This document shows positions 9,869 to 18,467 of a stretch of 64,000 nt of DNA, one piece after another; the stretch's first letter is position 1; the number at the start of each line of letters is the position of its first letter. The notes under the pieces were generated by a model. It had not been told where the DNA came from, did not search any database, and was given only the letters and a program-made list of their open reading frames with translations. Origin of the DNA: Paenibacillus ihumii (GTDB lineage Bacteria; Bacillota; Bacilli; Paenibacillales; Paenibacillaceae); assembly GCF_001403875.1 (NCBI RefSeq), contig NZ_LN884298.1, forward strand, positions 186,001-250,000, in the 5' to 3' direction. The translations under genes were made by a program, and so were the position numbers.

Positions 9869-10603
9869 CTATATATCTATTACGTCATGTCCCGCCGCTT
9901 TAAGCAGGCGGTTCATGACGGCGGCTCCGAGGCCGTCCTCAGGACAAGCCTCGGCCAGCATATAAGTGACGCCGCGCTCATCGAAGCGGCGGAGCGCCCC
10001 ATAGAGACGGTGCGCCGCCGTCTCCAGCGCATGGACGCTGCCGAGCGAGAGCACACAGTCGGCGCGGTAGCGGGGAAGGTGCTCGTCGAAGGCGAGCACA
10101 CCCGTCACTTCCCCGCACCGCTTCGCGGCCTCGAGCTCGGCAGCGATGCGGGCTGCCACGGCCTCGGCGGCGGGATCCGCAGTCAGGAAGCTCGACGGTG
10201 GTCTCTTATACACATCTAGATGTGTAGAAGAGACCGGCGTCAGCGGCCCCGGCCAATAAGCCTCCATGAGCGCCCGAGCCGTCTCGTTCACTTCGCCAAC
10301 GAGACCCTCCAGCTGCTTCATCTCGGCGATATGCACGATCAGCGGGTTGTCGGAGGGCCGCCCTTTGGCGGCAAAAATCGCCTCCACCGCTGCCGTGCTC
10401 CGAGCGTCTGCGCCGAGGCCATACACCGTCTCGGTCGGAAAAGCGACCGTCCCTCCGGCCGCCAGCACCGCCGCCGCCTCCGCTATCGCCGTTTCACCGC
10501 CCTGACCTCGGACATCCCACCAGCGCGTCCGGTTTCCTTCACCTTCTGGCCCTGTCATTTGACATTCCCTCATCGGCTTCTCAGCCGGATCATATTCGTT
10601 CAT
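9869..10603 (-). CDS. ywlC: L-threonylcarbamoyladenylate synthase (YwlC/TsaC), internally deleted and fused through Tn5 mosaic ends
   Basis: The N-terminal part (AAAVLAAGGTVAFPTETVYGLG, KGRPSDNPLIVHI, YWPGPLTP) is the Sua5/YwlC catalytic domain that makes threonylcarbamoyl-AMP for tRNA t6A37. The C-terminal part resembles the small Sua5 domain. Between them the reading frame passes through 38 bp (10199-10236) made of two inverted Tn5 mosaic ends, translating as VSSTHLDVYKR, a well-known Nextera artefact peptide. The conserved centre of the catalytic domain and the linker are missing: 244 aa against roughly 340 in full-length homologues. The real gene is almost certainly intact, and this ORF is an assembly chimera. 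Confidence 0.85.
   Translation of the reverse strand: MNEYDPAEKPMRECQMTGPEGEGNRTRWWDVRGQGGETAIAEAAAVLAAGGTVAFPTETVYGLGADARSTAAVEAIFAAKGRPSDNPLIVHIAEMKQLEGLVGEVNETARALMEAYWPGPLTPVSSTHLDVYKRPPSSFLTADPAAEAVAARIAAELEAAKRCGEVTGVLAFDEHLPRYRADCVLSLGSVHALETAAHRLYGALRRFDERGVTYMLAEACPEDGLGAAVMNRLLKAAGHDVIDI
10199..10236. other. Two inverted Tn5 mosaic ends (library adapter artefact)
   Basis: A 38-bp near-palindrome. The right arm matches the mosaic end AGATGTGTATAAGAGACAG at 17 of 19 positions, and the left arm matches its complement at 17 of 19. It lies in a GC-rich gene exactly where the protein family alignment loses its middle. Confidence 0.9.
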
Positions 10604-10717
10604 TGCGCATCCACTCTAACTTTCCATCTATAGTCGCAAACCTTTGAGCTTGTCCTGCATTCTGTCCGCAGAGCGGCATCAGCCATGCCTTTCTATTATA
10701 ACCCAAGCCTAAAGACG

Positions 10718-10776
10718 CAAAAAGCTTGCCCCGCCGCCTAACCAAACATCCCGGTTCCACGATCGGCAGGACAAGC
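10718..10776 (-). terminator. Intrinsic terminator downstream of spoIIR
   Basis: On the minus strand GCTTGTCCTGCCG pairs with CGGCGGGGCAAGC, followed by TTTTTGC. It lies about 35 bp past the spoIIR stop. Confidence 0.8.
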
Positions 10777-10808
10777 CTCTATCCTTCATCATTTCAATGC
10801 TGTACAAA

Positions 10809-11552
10809 TCACTTAAACAAGCTGACGATCCAATCCCATAAACCCGACAACAGATCCCACAGAAAGAAACGAACCTCCGCTTCCTCCTGCTGCGCCTGCA
10901 CCTGCACCGCCCGGTCCTTTGAGCCGGCTCCTTCCGCTTTGGCAGCTTTGGCAGCGTCCTCCGCAGCGCCTGATGCAGGCTTGCTCCCGTCTGCTGCAGC
11001 GGCGGCATGCTTAAGGTCAGCCTCGTTCCCGCCCTTCGCCAGCGCTTCCCCGCTGCCAGCATCCACGAAGCATAGAGGCGGGAACAGCACGCACCACCAA
11101 TTCTTGCCCTCGCCTTTCCCCAGGGTGACGCGAAGCGCTTCGTATTCGCCCGCCGGATACACGGTACCGCCATACATTTTCGTCGGAAAAGGCACGACTC
11201 CCAGCTCCACTTTGTAAGCATAGTTTTTGCCGCTTCTTTCAAGCGTACGCTTGACCGTATCCTCCACAAGAGCGAGATTGTCCTCTATAATCTGCCGGGC
11301 ATCCGCCAAGCTGAGCGGATTCTCCAGCTGCTGAACCCATCCGTTCATTTGCTCCACGATCGCGTCGCGGACCTGCCGCTTGATCACCTGGTCGCCGGGC
11401 CGATCGGAGTTGGCCAGAATGCGCAGCCGGATCGATTCTTCGGGAATAGAGCCGCCAAGAGCGGCCGCATCGCTTTTCTGCCCTTCCCATGACATGAACA
11501 AGATCATTAAGCTGCAAAAAATAAGTCCAAAACCACGGAACTGCTGCCTCAT
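10809..11552 (-). CDS. spoIIR: Stage II sporulation protein R
   Basis: SpoIIR is the forespore-secreted signal that triggers SpoIIGA-dependent processing of pro-sigma E in the mother cell. The protein (about 247 aa from the ATG at 11550-11552) has an N-terminal signal or membrane helix and the family core SIRLRILANSDRPGDQVIKR. It also carries VELGVVPFPTKMYGGTVYPAGEYEALRV and GKNWWCVLFPPLCFV. The region after the core is an Ala/Lys-rich linker before a final hydrophobic helix. It shows that the host forms endospores. Confidence 0.95.
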   Translation of the reverse strand: MRQQFRGFGLIFCSLMILFMSWEGQKSDAAALGGSIPEESIRLRILANSDRPGDQVIKRQVRDAIVEQMNGWVQQLENPLSLADARQIIEDNLALVEDTVKRTLERSGKNYAYKVELGVVPFPTKMYGGTVYPAGEYEALRVTLGKGEGKNWWCVLFPPLCFVDAGSGEALAKGGNEADLKHAAAAADGSKPASGAAEDAAKAAKAEGAGSKDRAVQVQAQQEEAEVRFFLWDLLSGLWDWIVSLFK

Positions 11553-11843
11553 TGCCGTTTCCCCCTCCACAAAACTACTGATGTCTATCAGTATGTCCGT
11601 TTAAGAGAAACGTAAACCTATCATTTTCCGCTATAATTCTATGATTCTATGTTCAATGCTTTATTCTATTATTCCATCCTCCTGGCATCCTATGAAGCGC
11701 ATTTACTTCAGTTCCCTCACTCTGCGGTACGGGGTTCGCTGCATGACGGCGGTCGGTCGACCACACCGCGCGTCGCATCTCGCCACAGCCGCATATATCG
11801 ATAATTCAGCCAAAGATTGCTTTATCTCGCCGCAGACCGCAAG

Positions 11844-13028
11844 CTACTGCGATTTCATGGAGGCATACTGTGCAGGGGCCAGGTGCGGGTCCTCTTCCGC
11901 TTCCTTGCCGTGGATCAAAATGCTCATCGCCACCCCGATGCTCGCCATATTGATGATCAGGGACGTTCCGCCATAGCTGATAAACGGCAGGGTAATCCCC
12001 GTTAACGGCATGAGACCGATGAACATGCCGATATTTTCAAAAATCTGATACAGCAGCATCGCTACAACCCCGACGATCAAGAGCGGACCGGACCGATCTC
12101 GGCATTCCAGCGAGATCAGGATCAGCCTGTGGATCAACACGAAGTATAGCAATAATAGAACCGAGCACCCGATAAAACCGAACTCCTCGGCAATGACGAC
12201 AAAGATTGAGTCCGAATACGTCAGGGGCACGAGATCCGCCTGCACGTTGGCTCCCTTCATGAACCCTTCCCCGGTCATCCCGCCCGTGGCGATAGCCAGC
12301 TTGGCGTTTCTCGTATGGTAGATCGCCTTGTCCGTGGCCTTCTCAGGCATCAGCCAGGGATCGATCCGCTCAATCCAGTGCTCCCGCCCGATATTTTCGA
12401 AGAACGCATAGACCTGCTCGTGATATATTTTATAGGCGCTGATCCCTCCGATGGCGGAGCCTGCAAAAATCGCCAGGGCGATCAGGGCATGCGTGTATTT
12501 GATATTCCCGATCCAGAGCATCCCCGCTAGAATCACGAGATAGCTAAGCGCATTCCCAAGGTCGTTCTGGGCCATTACCGCCATGAACGGGATAAAGGTC
12601 AGCAAGCAAATCGGCACAACGTCCCGCCAGAACAGCAGCCCAGTTTTTCGTTTGCGAACTAGCAGAAACCCGAGAAAAATGACGAGAATCAGCTTGAAGA
12701 ACTCAGCCGGCTGGAAGCTCACTCCTCCCGGCAGCGTCATCCAGCCCGTCGCGTTATGATACGTGTTGCCGATGAACATGACTACAACGAGCAGGCCTAA
12801 CCCGAAAAGGTATATATAGATCGCATATTTGATCAGCCATCGGAAATCGAGCAGGGATACGAGAAAGAACACGACGAAGCCCAAAATGTAATATTTCAGC
12901 ATTTGAAGGTGATACCCGCTGTACTTCGTCCCCGAAGTCGCGCTGTAAAGAACCGCAATACTGATACCCATGAGGATTAGCAAAATAAATACGATGGTGA
13001 AGTCTATTTTCTTGAGCTTGTTAAGCAT
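11844..13028 (-). CDS. rodA: SEDS-family peptidoglycan polymerase, RodA-like
   Basis: A 394-aa polytopic protein of the FtsW/RodA/SpoVE family, the glycan-strand polymerases that work with class B PBPs. Signatures are GGVSFQPAEFFKL, the catalytic-region aspartate in AQNDLGNAL, and the C-terminal PLTGITLPFISYGGTSL. The ATG follows GGAGGACGG. RodA is favoured over FtsW by overall pattern, but the paralogue cannot be fixed from sequence alone. It stands alone between spoIIR and the RpiR operon. Confidence 0.85.
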   Translation of the reverse strand: MLNKLKKIDFTIVFILLILMGISIAVLYSATSGTKYSGYHLQMLKYYILGFVVFFLVSLLDFRWLIKYAIYIYLFGLGLLVVVMFIGNTYHNATGWMTLPGGVSFQPAEFFKLILVIFLGFLLVRKRKTGLLFWRDVVPICLLTFIPFMAVMAQNDLGNALSYLVILAGMLWIGNIKYTHALIALAIFAGSAIGGISAYKIYHEQVYAFFENIGREHWIERIDPWLMPEKATDKAIYHTRNAKLAIATGGMTGEGFMKGANVQADLVPLTYSDSIFVVIAEEFGFIGCSVLLLLYFVLIHRLILISLECRDRSGPLLIVGVVAMLLYQIFENIGMFIGLMPLTGITLPFISYGGTSLIINMASIGVAMSILIHGKEAEEDPHLAPAQYASMKSQ

Positions 13029-13122
13029 TTGCCGTCCTCCTGCTCCAAATGATGAATTAAAATAATTGCTCCTTCATCATTGTAAGTAAAAGTCAGTTCA
13101 AAGTCCATCTGGCCACGCCAAG

Positions 13123-13170
13123 AAAGGGCGCTCTGGCAGACCTAACTTGCGTCTGTCAAGCGCCCTTTTT
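13123..13170 (-). terminator. Intrinsic terminator downstream of the rpiR-type gene
   Basis: The stem AAGGGCGCT ... AGCGCCCTT with an inner CAGAC-GTCTG pairing lies just past the stop at 13175. The T-run is TTTCTT on the minus strand and TTTTT on the plus strand, so it may work in both directions. Confidence 0.7.
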
Positions 13171-13174
13171 CGGA

Positions 13175-14035
13175 CTAGAGAAAATAATTGGTAATCAATT
13201 GGCCCTGAGCCAGTACCGCTTCACTATCCAGCTTCTTCTTCAAGTAGGACTTGTCGGAGGAAATGAAGACACTCATAATCAAATCCACGACGAACAAGAA
13301 CGTGATATGGTTCGACATTAAGGCACTGTTATTTACGGATATTTTATCCGGAACAATAATATCGACATCCGCATTTTCCGTAATCGGCGAAGAGTCATAA
13401 CAGGTTATCGCAATCGTCTTCACCTGATTGACCTGGGCCATCGACACCGCGTCCACGATTTCATTGGTCGACCCCGAGCGCGAGAAGGCAATGACCGCAT
13501 CCTCGGAGGTGCATTGGGAGGCTGCGATTCGCATCGCTCTGCTATCACTGATCGCCTCGGACATGATGCCGATAAGGGCCAAGCGGTTCTTTAGCGCAAT
13601 CGCTGCCAAATAAGAGTCGAACAGCCCGAACATATAAATCCTGCGTGCGTTCTTGAGAATATCCACCACGCGATTGAGCTGCTCCTCGGTAATCAGTGCC
13701 GAAGTATTGACGATCAGCTCATTATAGTCAAGCGCGAGCGCGTCAATCGGATTGATCTCACGCCGCTCTTTCTTCTTCGCCTGCATTTCCCGGTAAAAAG
13801 AATCCTGGGCAAAAGCTATTTTGAAATCATTGAAGCCCTTGAAGCCCACCTTTTTACAGAAACGGTTAATACTCGTCTCCGACACGCCGATCTCATTGGC
13901 AATGGCCGTGATCGTATTGCGAGTAATGAACTCCGGATTATGAATGACAAAATTGGCAATTTGATTCTCTCCAAATGTCAGCTTTTGCGTTTGCGATACG
14001 ATCTTTGCAATGACTGCCGGAACTTGTGAAGACAT
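13175..14035 (-). CDS. MurR/RpiR family transcriptional regulator
   Basis: This 286-aa regulator has an N-terminal HTH_6 domain (about residues 1-77; VSETSINRFCKKVGFKGFNDFK is the recognition region) and a C-terminal SIS domain (about 125-260; MFGLFDSYLAAIALKNRL, FSRSGSTNEIVDAVSMA) that binds phosphosugar-type ligands. It is the last gene of the operon that starts with the FAD oxidoreductase at 19.8 kb. It probably controls that operon through the GAAAAT-T-ATTTTC palindrome at 19919-19931 (inference). Confidence 0.9.
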   Translation of the reverse strand: MSSQVPAVIAKIVSQTQKLTFGENQIANFVIHNPEFITRNTITAIANEIGVSETSINRFCKKVGFKGFNDFKIAFAQDSFYREMQAKKKERREINPIDALALDYNELIVNTSALITEEQLNRVVDILKNARRIYMFGLFDSYLAAIALKNRLALIGIMSEAISDSRAMRIAASQCTSEDAVIAFSRSGSTNEIVDAVSMAQVNQVKTIAITCYDSSPITENADVDIIVPDKISVNNSALMSNHITFLFVVDLIMSVFISSDKSYLKKKLDSEAVLAQGQLITNYFL

Positions 14036-14138
14036 GATACCTCCTCCTGATCTAACGATGGATAATGCTATCCGGTATCCCCGCTAGCATCCTTCATTAT
14101 ATCATACCGAGTAAGGTATTAAGAGTGCCGAAAGTAAA

Positions 14139-14792
14139 TTATAACCAACCCTGCCATTCTTCCATACTTCGCTGAAATTGTTCCAGCGGCATTGCCCGGG
14201 TCTTGATCAGGTACGCATAATCCAGCAAATTCGGCAAATAGGGGAGCCCGATCAATTCCTTGCAGAAGGCGTGCGCTGCAATTTCACTGCATTTCACGAC
14301 ACTGGATCGTTTGGTGTAGAAGCCTAGCCTCAGCACCTCTATCGGCTCCAGCAATTCGTTGGTGAAGCGCCCCGCCTTGTATTCAAGGTAATGGTAGAAC
14401 TCATGCGCCAAGTGAATATCGATGAGACGATCCATATCCGGGCTCCCCTCATGGCCCAGGATGGCCTCTACAGCCTGCTGCATCTCGGATAGGGAAGAGG
14501 AATACACGATAATTTCCGGAGGATTCTTCGCAAAATCGATCTGGGCCCGAAAGGAGACGTGATGGAATTTACCGGACCTGCCCGAAATTTCATACCTCAA
14601 TCCCTCGCGCTGACACAGCGCCCTTATGGAAGCACCAGCATAGCTCCCGGCCATTTGTTTTCCCCTGTCCAGAGATGACCTGACATAATAAGGGATTTTA
14701 TCCTTCGGGATTTTATGAAACAAAGGATCCTGCGCGAGCTCCGCGCAAGCCAGCACCTCATCAGTAAGGGCATCTATCGCTTCCTGCAGCAT
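14139..14792 (-). CDS. Uncharacterised HExxH protein in the hydantoinase operon
   Basis: I do not recognise this 217-aa protein. It contains HEFYH within DIHLAHEFYHYLEYK (about residues 134-148), a zincin-like HExxH, and a downstream E(I)AAHAF about 30 residues later that could supply a third ligand, so a zinc metallopeptidase is possible. No signal peptide or membrane helix is seen. The frame opens at 14882. The ATG at 14790-14792 is best placed relative to AAAGGAG; the one at 14801 touches it. It lies between the hydantoinase and the RpiR regulator, all on one strand. Confidence 0.7.
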   Translation of the reverse strand: MLQEAIDALTDEVLACAELAQDPLFHKIPKDKIPYYVRSSLDRGKQMAGSYAGASIRALCQREGLRYEISGRSGKFHHVSFRAQIDFAKNPPEIIVYSSSLSEMQQAVEAILGHEGSPDMDRLIDIHLAHEFYHYLEYKAGRFTNELLEPIEVLRLGFYTKRSSVVKCSEIAAHAFCKELIGLPYLPNLLDYAYLIKTRAMPLEQFQRSMEEWQGWL

Positions 14793-14908
14793 GGCCCCCA
14801 TCTCCTTTCTAAAGATACGATTCTGCGATAAGCATCCTAAATAATGCGCCGCGACGGTAAGCTGCTTACCGGGCCACGGCAAGCTAGTACATGGCGAGCA
14901 TAAGCATC

Positions 14909-17056
14909 CTATTGGTACGCAACGACAATGAGCTCGTCTCCCGCTGCCAGCATTTCGGTCTCGATCTCCAGGATCGACATCAGTTGCTCCTTCGTCTGCA
15001 TCCCCGTCAAATCCAGCATTTTCTCTTTATAAAAGACAAATACCTTAGGCAGTGTCGCATTGGCATCGGAATAGATCGTATTATCGTCCAGAAAATGACT
15101 GAGCTCCCCTCCGAACTGGGATTTGGTGATTTTCGTAAAATGGACATTCCCCTTCTTGAAGCGTACGACACCCTCCCGGTCCAGCACGCTCGCATAGGTC
15201 GATCTCTTCTTCAGCAGCCCGAAAAATGATTTCTTCACGCTCTCGCTGCTAAAGAGACTCCATCTTCCGGTCTGGGCGGCCAGCTTTGTAGATTCCACCG
15301 GCTGGTCCACCGATTTGGCTGCAATGACGCGCATATCTTCTTCAGCCATGGCATCCTGCCCCAAATCCTTGGAACGGAGCTCCGTCGAGCCGGTTGCTAC
15401 TGCACGCAGAATGTTTTTCTGGCTGTCAATTTCAATCGTAACCTCAACGGTATCCTCATTCGCTCCGGACTTCACGATCCGTTCCACAATATCCGCACGA
15501 ATCCGTTTAATGTCTTCCTCCGTCGGATTGACGATGGTTCTCTCAAGCTGCTCCTTCACCATGGCCAAGGCGACGCCGATCGTCGATATATACGGAGCAT
15601 TGCTTGCGATTTTGCACTTCATCTTCTCCCGCTCCGCCATCGCCGGCACGAGAACCGCCCCGCTTCCTCCACCGCCAACCAGGGTTGTAAAGGAACGATC
15701 CAGCTCATAGTCCTCAATCATTTCATTGACTACCTTCATCGTCTTGTCGATCGCGATATCCATCACCTGTCTGGCCGCTTCCTCCACCGTCAAGCCGACA
15801 TGAGAGGCGAGCGCTTCCCAGGCCTTGATGGCCGCCTCCTTATTCCCCCGGGCATAATCTCCCTCAGGGATGTAGCCGAGAATATTTGCCGCTCCTGCCA
15901 AGGTATAAGAATATTCCTTCCCATTCCCGCTTTCGCAAATGATATATTCCTGCGGATCTCCGTCCCTGGGACTTATAAATTTCACTTTAGGATTCACGAT
16001 CTGATCACTAGGCGCAAACGACTCATATTCCTTGCCGGCAATATGAGCGCTTCGCGGACCCACATCGATAATCTTGCCATCGGCCACTTTGATCATGCTG
16101 CCCCCGGCGATTCCGAGAGTGCGCACATCCAGCGACTGCAAATACGTACGGTGTCCGCCCACCTGGGCATTCTTGATCATAACCTTCCCGTTCTTGATTA
16201 CGGAAATATCCACGCTTGTCCCGCCGACCTCAAAGAAAATCCCGTCCGAGATTTTCTCATACATCAAGGCCCCGGCGACGCCTGCCGCAAGGCCGGAGAG
16301 CATCGTAAGAATCGGCCGTTTCCGCACCTCATCGATACTCATCACCCCGCCATCGCAGCGCATAATCATCAGCTGGGATTGGATGCCCGCATTCTTGACG
16401 GATTTCTCGGTCATGTTGGCGGTCTCCATCATTTTGGGAATGAGAGAGGCATTGACCACAGCCGTTCTGGTTCGGGTCTTAAGTCCGTATAGCTGGGATA
16501 TTTCATGACCGCCAGTAGCATAGATTCCTTTTTTGTTCGCAATTTCGACGACGCGCAGCTCATTCGCCGGGTCATCCACACTATACGCCTCCGAAGCGAC
16601 GATTACCTCTGCCCCTTGCCTGGTAAGCTCATCGATGGCCGCAGCAATCTGCTCCTCCTTCAGATCCTTCGAATCCAGGTACGTATGGTAGGTTTTCAAG
16701 AATTTTCCCGGGGCAAGCTCAATATCGCCCGGATTAGACTCCGAGCGGGCGCTGATTCCATCCAGCCCCGAGCCCATGCCGATAATGCCTACCCGGGCTA
16801 CGTCACCCTCCAGCAGCGCATTCGTCGCCTGGGTCGTTCCATGGGCGATGAAGGCCACATCCTCCGGGAGAATGCCCTGACTTTCCAAAATCCGATTCAA
16901 AATTTGAACGATCCCCTTCGCCACGCCATCTTCGTCGTGGTGAGTGGTCGGAATTTTCATCTTCTCAATAACTTCAAACGTTTCATTATCTATAACGGCA
17001 GCATCGGTAAACGTGCCTCCGACGTCGATCCCAACTCTAACCTTTCTTCTCTCCAT
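14909..17056 (-). CDS. Hydantoinase/oxoprolinase subunit A family protein
   Basis: This 715-aa protein has the hydantoinase A architecture: Hydant_A_N (VGIDVGGTFTDAAVIDN, IAHGTTQATNALLEGDVARVG) followed by the ASKHA-type Hydantoinase_A core (FEVGGTSVDISVI, VGGGGSGAVLVPA). The family performs ATP-dependent opening of cyclic imides and lactams such as hydantoins or 5-oxoproline, or carboxylation of ketones. These enzymes usually need a HyuB partner, but none is encoded next to it. The substrate cannot be read from the sequence. The ATG follows GGAGGAG. Confidence 0.9.
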   Translation of the reverse strand: MERRKVRVGIDVGGTFTDAAVIDNETFEVIEKMKIPTTHHDEDGVAKGIVQILNRILESQGILPEDVAFIAHGTTQATNALLEGDVARVGIIGMGSGLDGISARSESNPGDIELAPGKFLKTYHTYLDSKDLKEEQIAAAIDELTRQGAEVIVASEAYSVDDPANELRVVEIANKKGIYATGGHEISQLYGLKTRTRTAVVNASLIPKMMETANMTEKSVKNAGIQSQLMIMRCDGGVMSIDEVRKRPILTMLSGLAAGVAGALMYEKISDGIFFEVGGTSVDISVIKNGKVMIKNAQVGGHRTYLQSLDVRTLGIAGGSMIKVADGKIIDVGPRSAHIAGKEYESFAPSDQIVNPKVKFISPRDGDPQEYIICESGNGKEYSYTLAGAANILGYIPEGDYARGNKEAAIKAWEALASHVGLTVEEAARQVMDIAIDKTMKVVNEMIEDYELDRSFTTLVGGGGSGAVLVPAMAEREKMKCKIASNAPYISTIGVALAMVKEQLERTIVNPTEEDIKRIRADIVERIVKSGANEDTVEVTIEIDSQKNILRAVATGSTELRSKDLGQDAMAEEDMRVIAAKSVDQPVESTKLAAQTGRWSLFSSESVKKSFFGLLKKRSTYASVLDREGVVRFKKGNVHFTKITKSQFGGELSHFLDDNTIYSDANATLPKVFVFYKEKMLDLTGMQTKEQLMSILEIETEMLAAGDELIVVAYQ

Positions 17057-17120
17057 ATTCTCCTCCTGGAATGACGGGCGGAGGGCTGCAGCGGCTCCCC
17101 GCCCGGGCTAATCTCTACAA

Positions 17121-18413
17121 TTAGAAGACCATGAATGACCCGAAAATCATGGAAACAAGTACAGCAACCATCATCCAAGGCAGCGTCTTTTTCAATATCT
17201 CGTTAATATCGCTCTTCGTAAAGTCAGCAACCCACACGTTGTGCGAGTTCGTCGGATCGGATACCGCCTGAACATTACTTACGACGCGCAGAGCCAGCAT
17301 AGCTGCTACCGGAGTCATTCCCGCAGTAACGAACAGGGCGGCAATCCCGCTGCCAAGTCCCCATACGTTCAGAGGACCGCGATAAATCGCAAGAGGCGAT
17401 AGCAGGGTGAAGAAAATGATATACATTAACGGGCTGCTTGGCAGCACGCTCTCGATCAGCGGCGAAATAAGCGATGCCACCTGAGGAGCCATAACCGAAT
17501 TGAGCAAAATACCGATACCGATCATCAGGGCCATAGCTCCTGCCACATCTTGAATTCCCTCAACAAGGGCGCTGGAGAGCACATGAATCGGCCGTTTCGG
17601 CAAGGTCAAAAGAATCGTCACCAGCGCACCGATAATAACAGCCGGTACGATATCAATCTTGAACGCAAAGACGAGGATAACCGGAACGAGCGGGCTAATC
17701 AGGGCAAAGGCGGGAACCTTCTTGCCTTCTCCTCCGCTAGCGGTCGGCATCGCCCAAGCCTTGCGGCCTTTGCCGTCTTTTTTGATATAGAACACAATCA
17801 TGGCCAAGGAAACGATAATTAGCGGCAGTGCGGCAACCAGCGTGTAATCCGCAATCGTCTGAACGGAAAGACCAAGCACGTCTACGTATACGGCCCAGTT
17901 CGATACGTTGAACAAGGCGCCTACCCCAACGGCTGAAATCACGACGATGGAAGCGACGAACTGGGATATTCCAGCGGTCAGCATGATCGGAATGACAATG
18001 GTACCGACCAGGATAACCATGCCCAGACCGCCCGCCGCCGAGAAAATAATTGAAGCGGTAACAAAGAACAGAATCGCTATCATAACGGGCTTATCCCCGG
18101 CAAGCTCTGCAGCTTTCCGGATAATCGATTTCGTAATGCCCACTTTATTGAGAATTTGCCCGAACCAGGCACCGAACACCAGACCCGCGATCGCTCCCGA
18201 CAGCCGCATCGAGCCAGCGGATAAAATGGTCTTGGCAATAGAGGTTGCTTCAGGATCATTCGAAATCCACGGAACCCCGGCGATCACCGCGAACAGAATC
18301 GCCATAGCCGGCAAGGCCAGTATCGTCGGAAGCTTCCTTGTCATCATCAGCCCTACGAATACCAGGAAGACGACTAGAATTCCAATAGCTTGAAACCACA
18401 TCAAAGATGTCAC
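17121..18413 (-). CDS. Ion-transporter (IT) superfamily permease, citrate/gluconate-transporter-like
   Basis: A 430-aa membrane protein with about 11-12 helices in two similar halves. The first half carries AAGGLGMVILVGTIVIP and the second AIYRGPLNVWGLGSGIAALF. The C-terminal segment DPTNSHNVWVADF is typical of carboxylate transporters of this superfamily. The start is a GTG with GAGGGG eight bases upstream. Between the FAD oxidoreductase and the hydantoinase, it most likely imports the substrate of the pathway; the substrate is unknown. Confidence 0.8.
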   Translation of the reverse strand: MTSLMWFQAIGILVVFLVFVGLMMTRKLPTILALPAMAILFAVIAGVPWISNDPEATSIAKTILSAGSMRLSGAIAGLVFGAWFGQILNKVGITKSIIRKAAELAGDKPVMIAILFFVTASIIFSAAGGLGMVILVGTIVIPIMLTAGISQFVASIVVISAVGVGALFNVSNWAVYVDVLGLSVQTIADYTLVAALPLIIVSLAMIVFYIKKDGKGRKAWAMPTASGGEGKKVPAFALISPLVPVILVFAFKIDIVPAVIIGALVTILLTLPKRPIHVLSSALVEGIQDVAGAMALMIGIGILLNSVMAPQVASLISPLIESVLPSSPLMYIIFFTLLSPLAIYRGPLNVWGLGSGIAALFVTAGMTPVAAMLALRVVSNVQAVSDPTNSHNVWVADFTKSDINEILKKTLPWMMVAVLVSMIFGSFMVF

Positions 18414-18467
18414 TGTAATTTCCCCTCTCGAATTAGATGCATGTTCACTTTAATGGCCATGACCCTG

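Noticed and set aside
10199..10236. A genuine Tn5-like transposon or MITE in ywlC
   Set aside because: Only the two 19-bp ends are present, joined directly, with no element body. The same structure recurs in fni. Library adapter sequence explains both.
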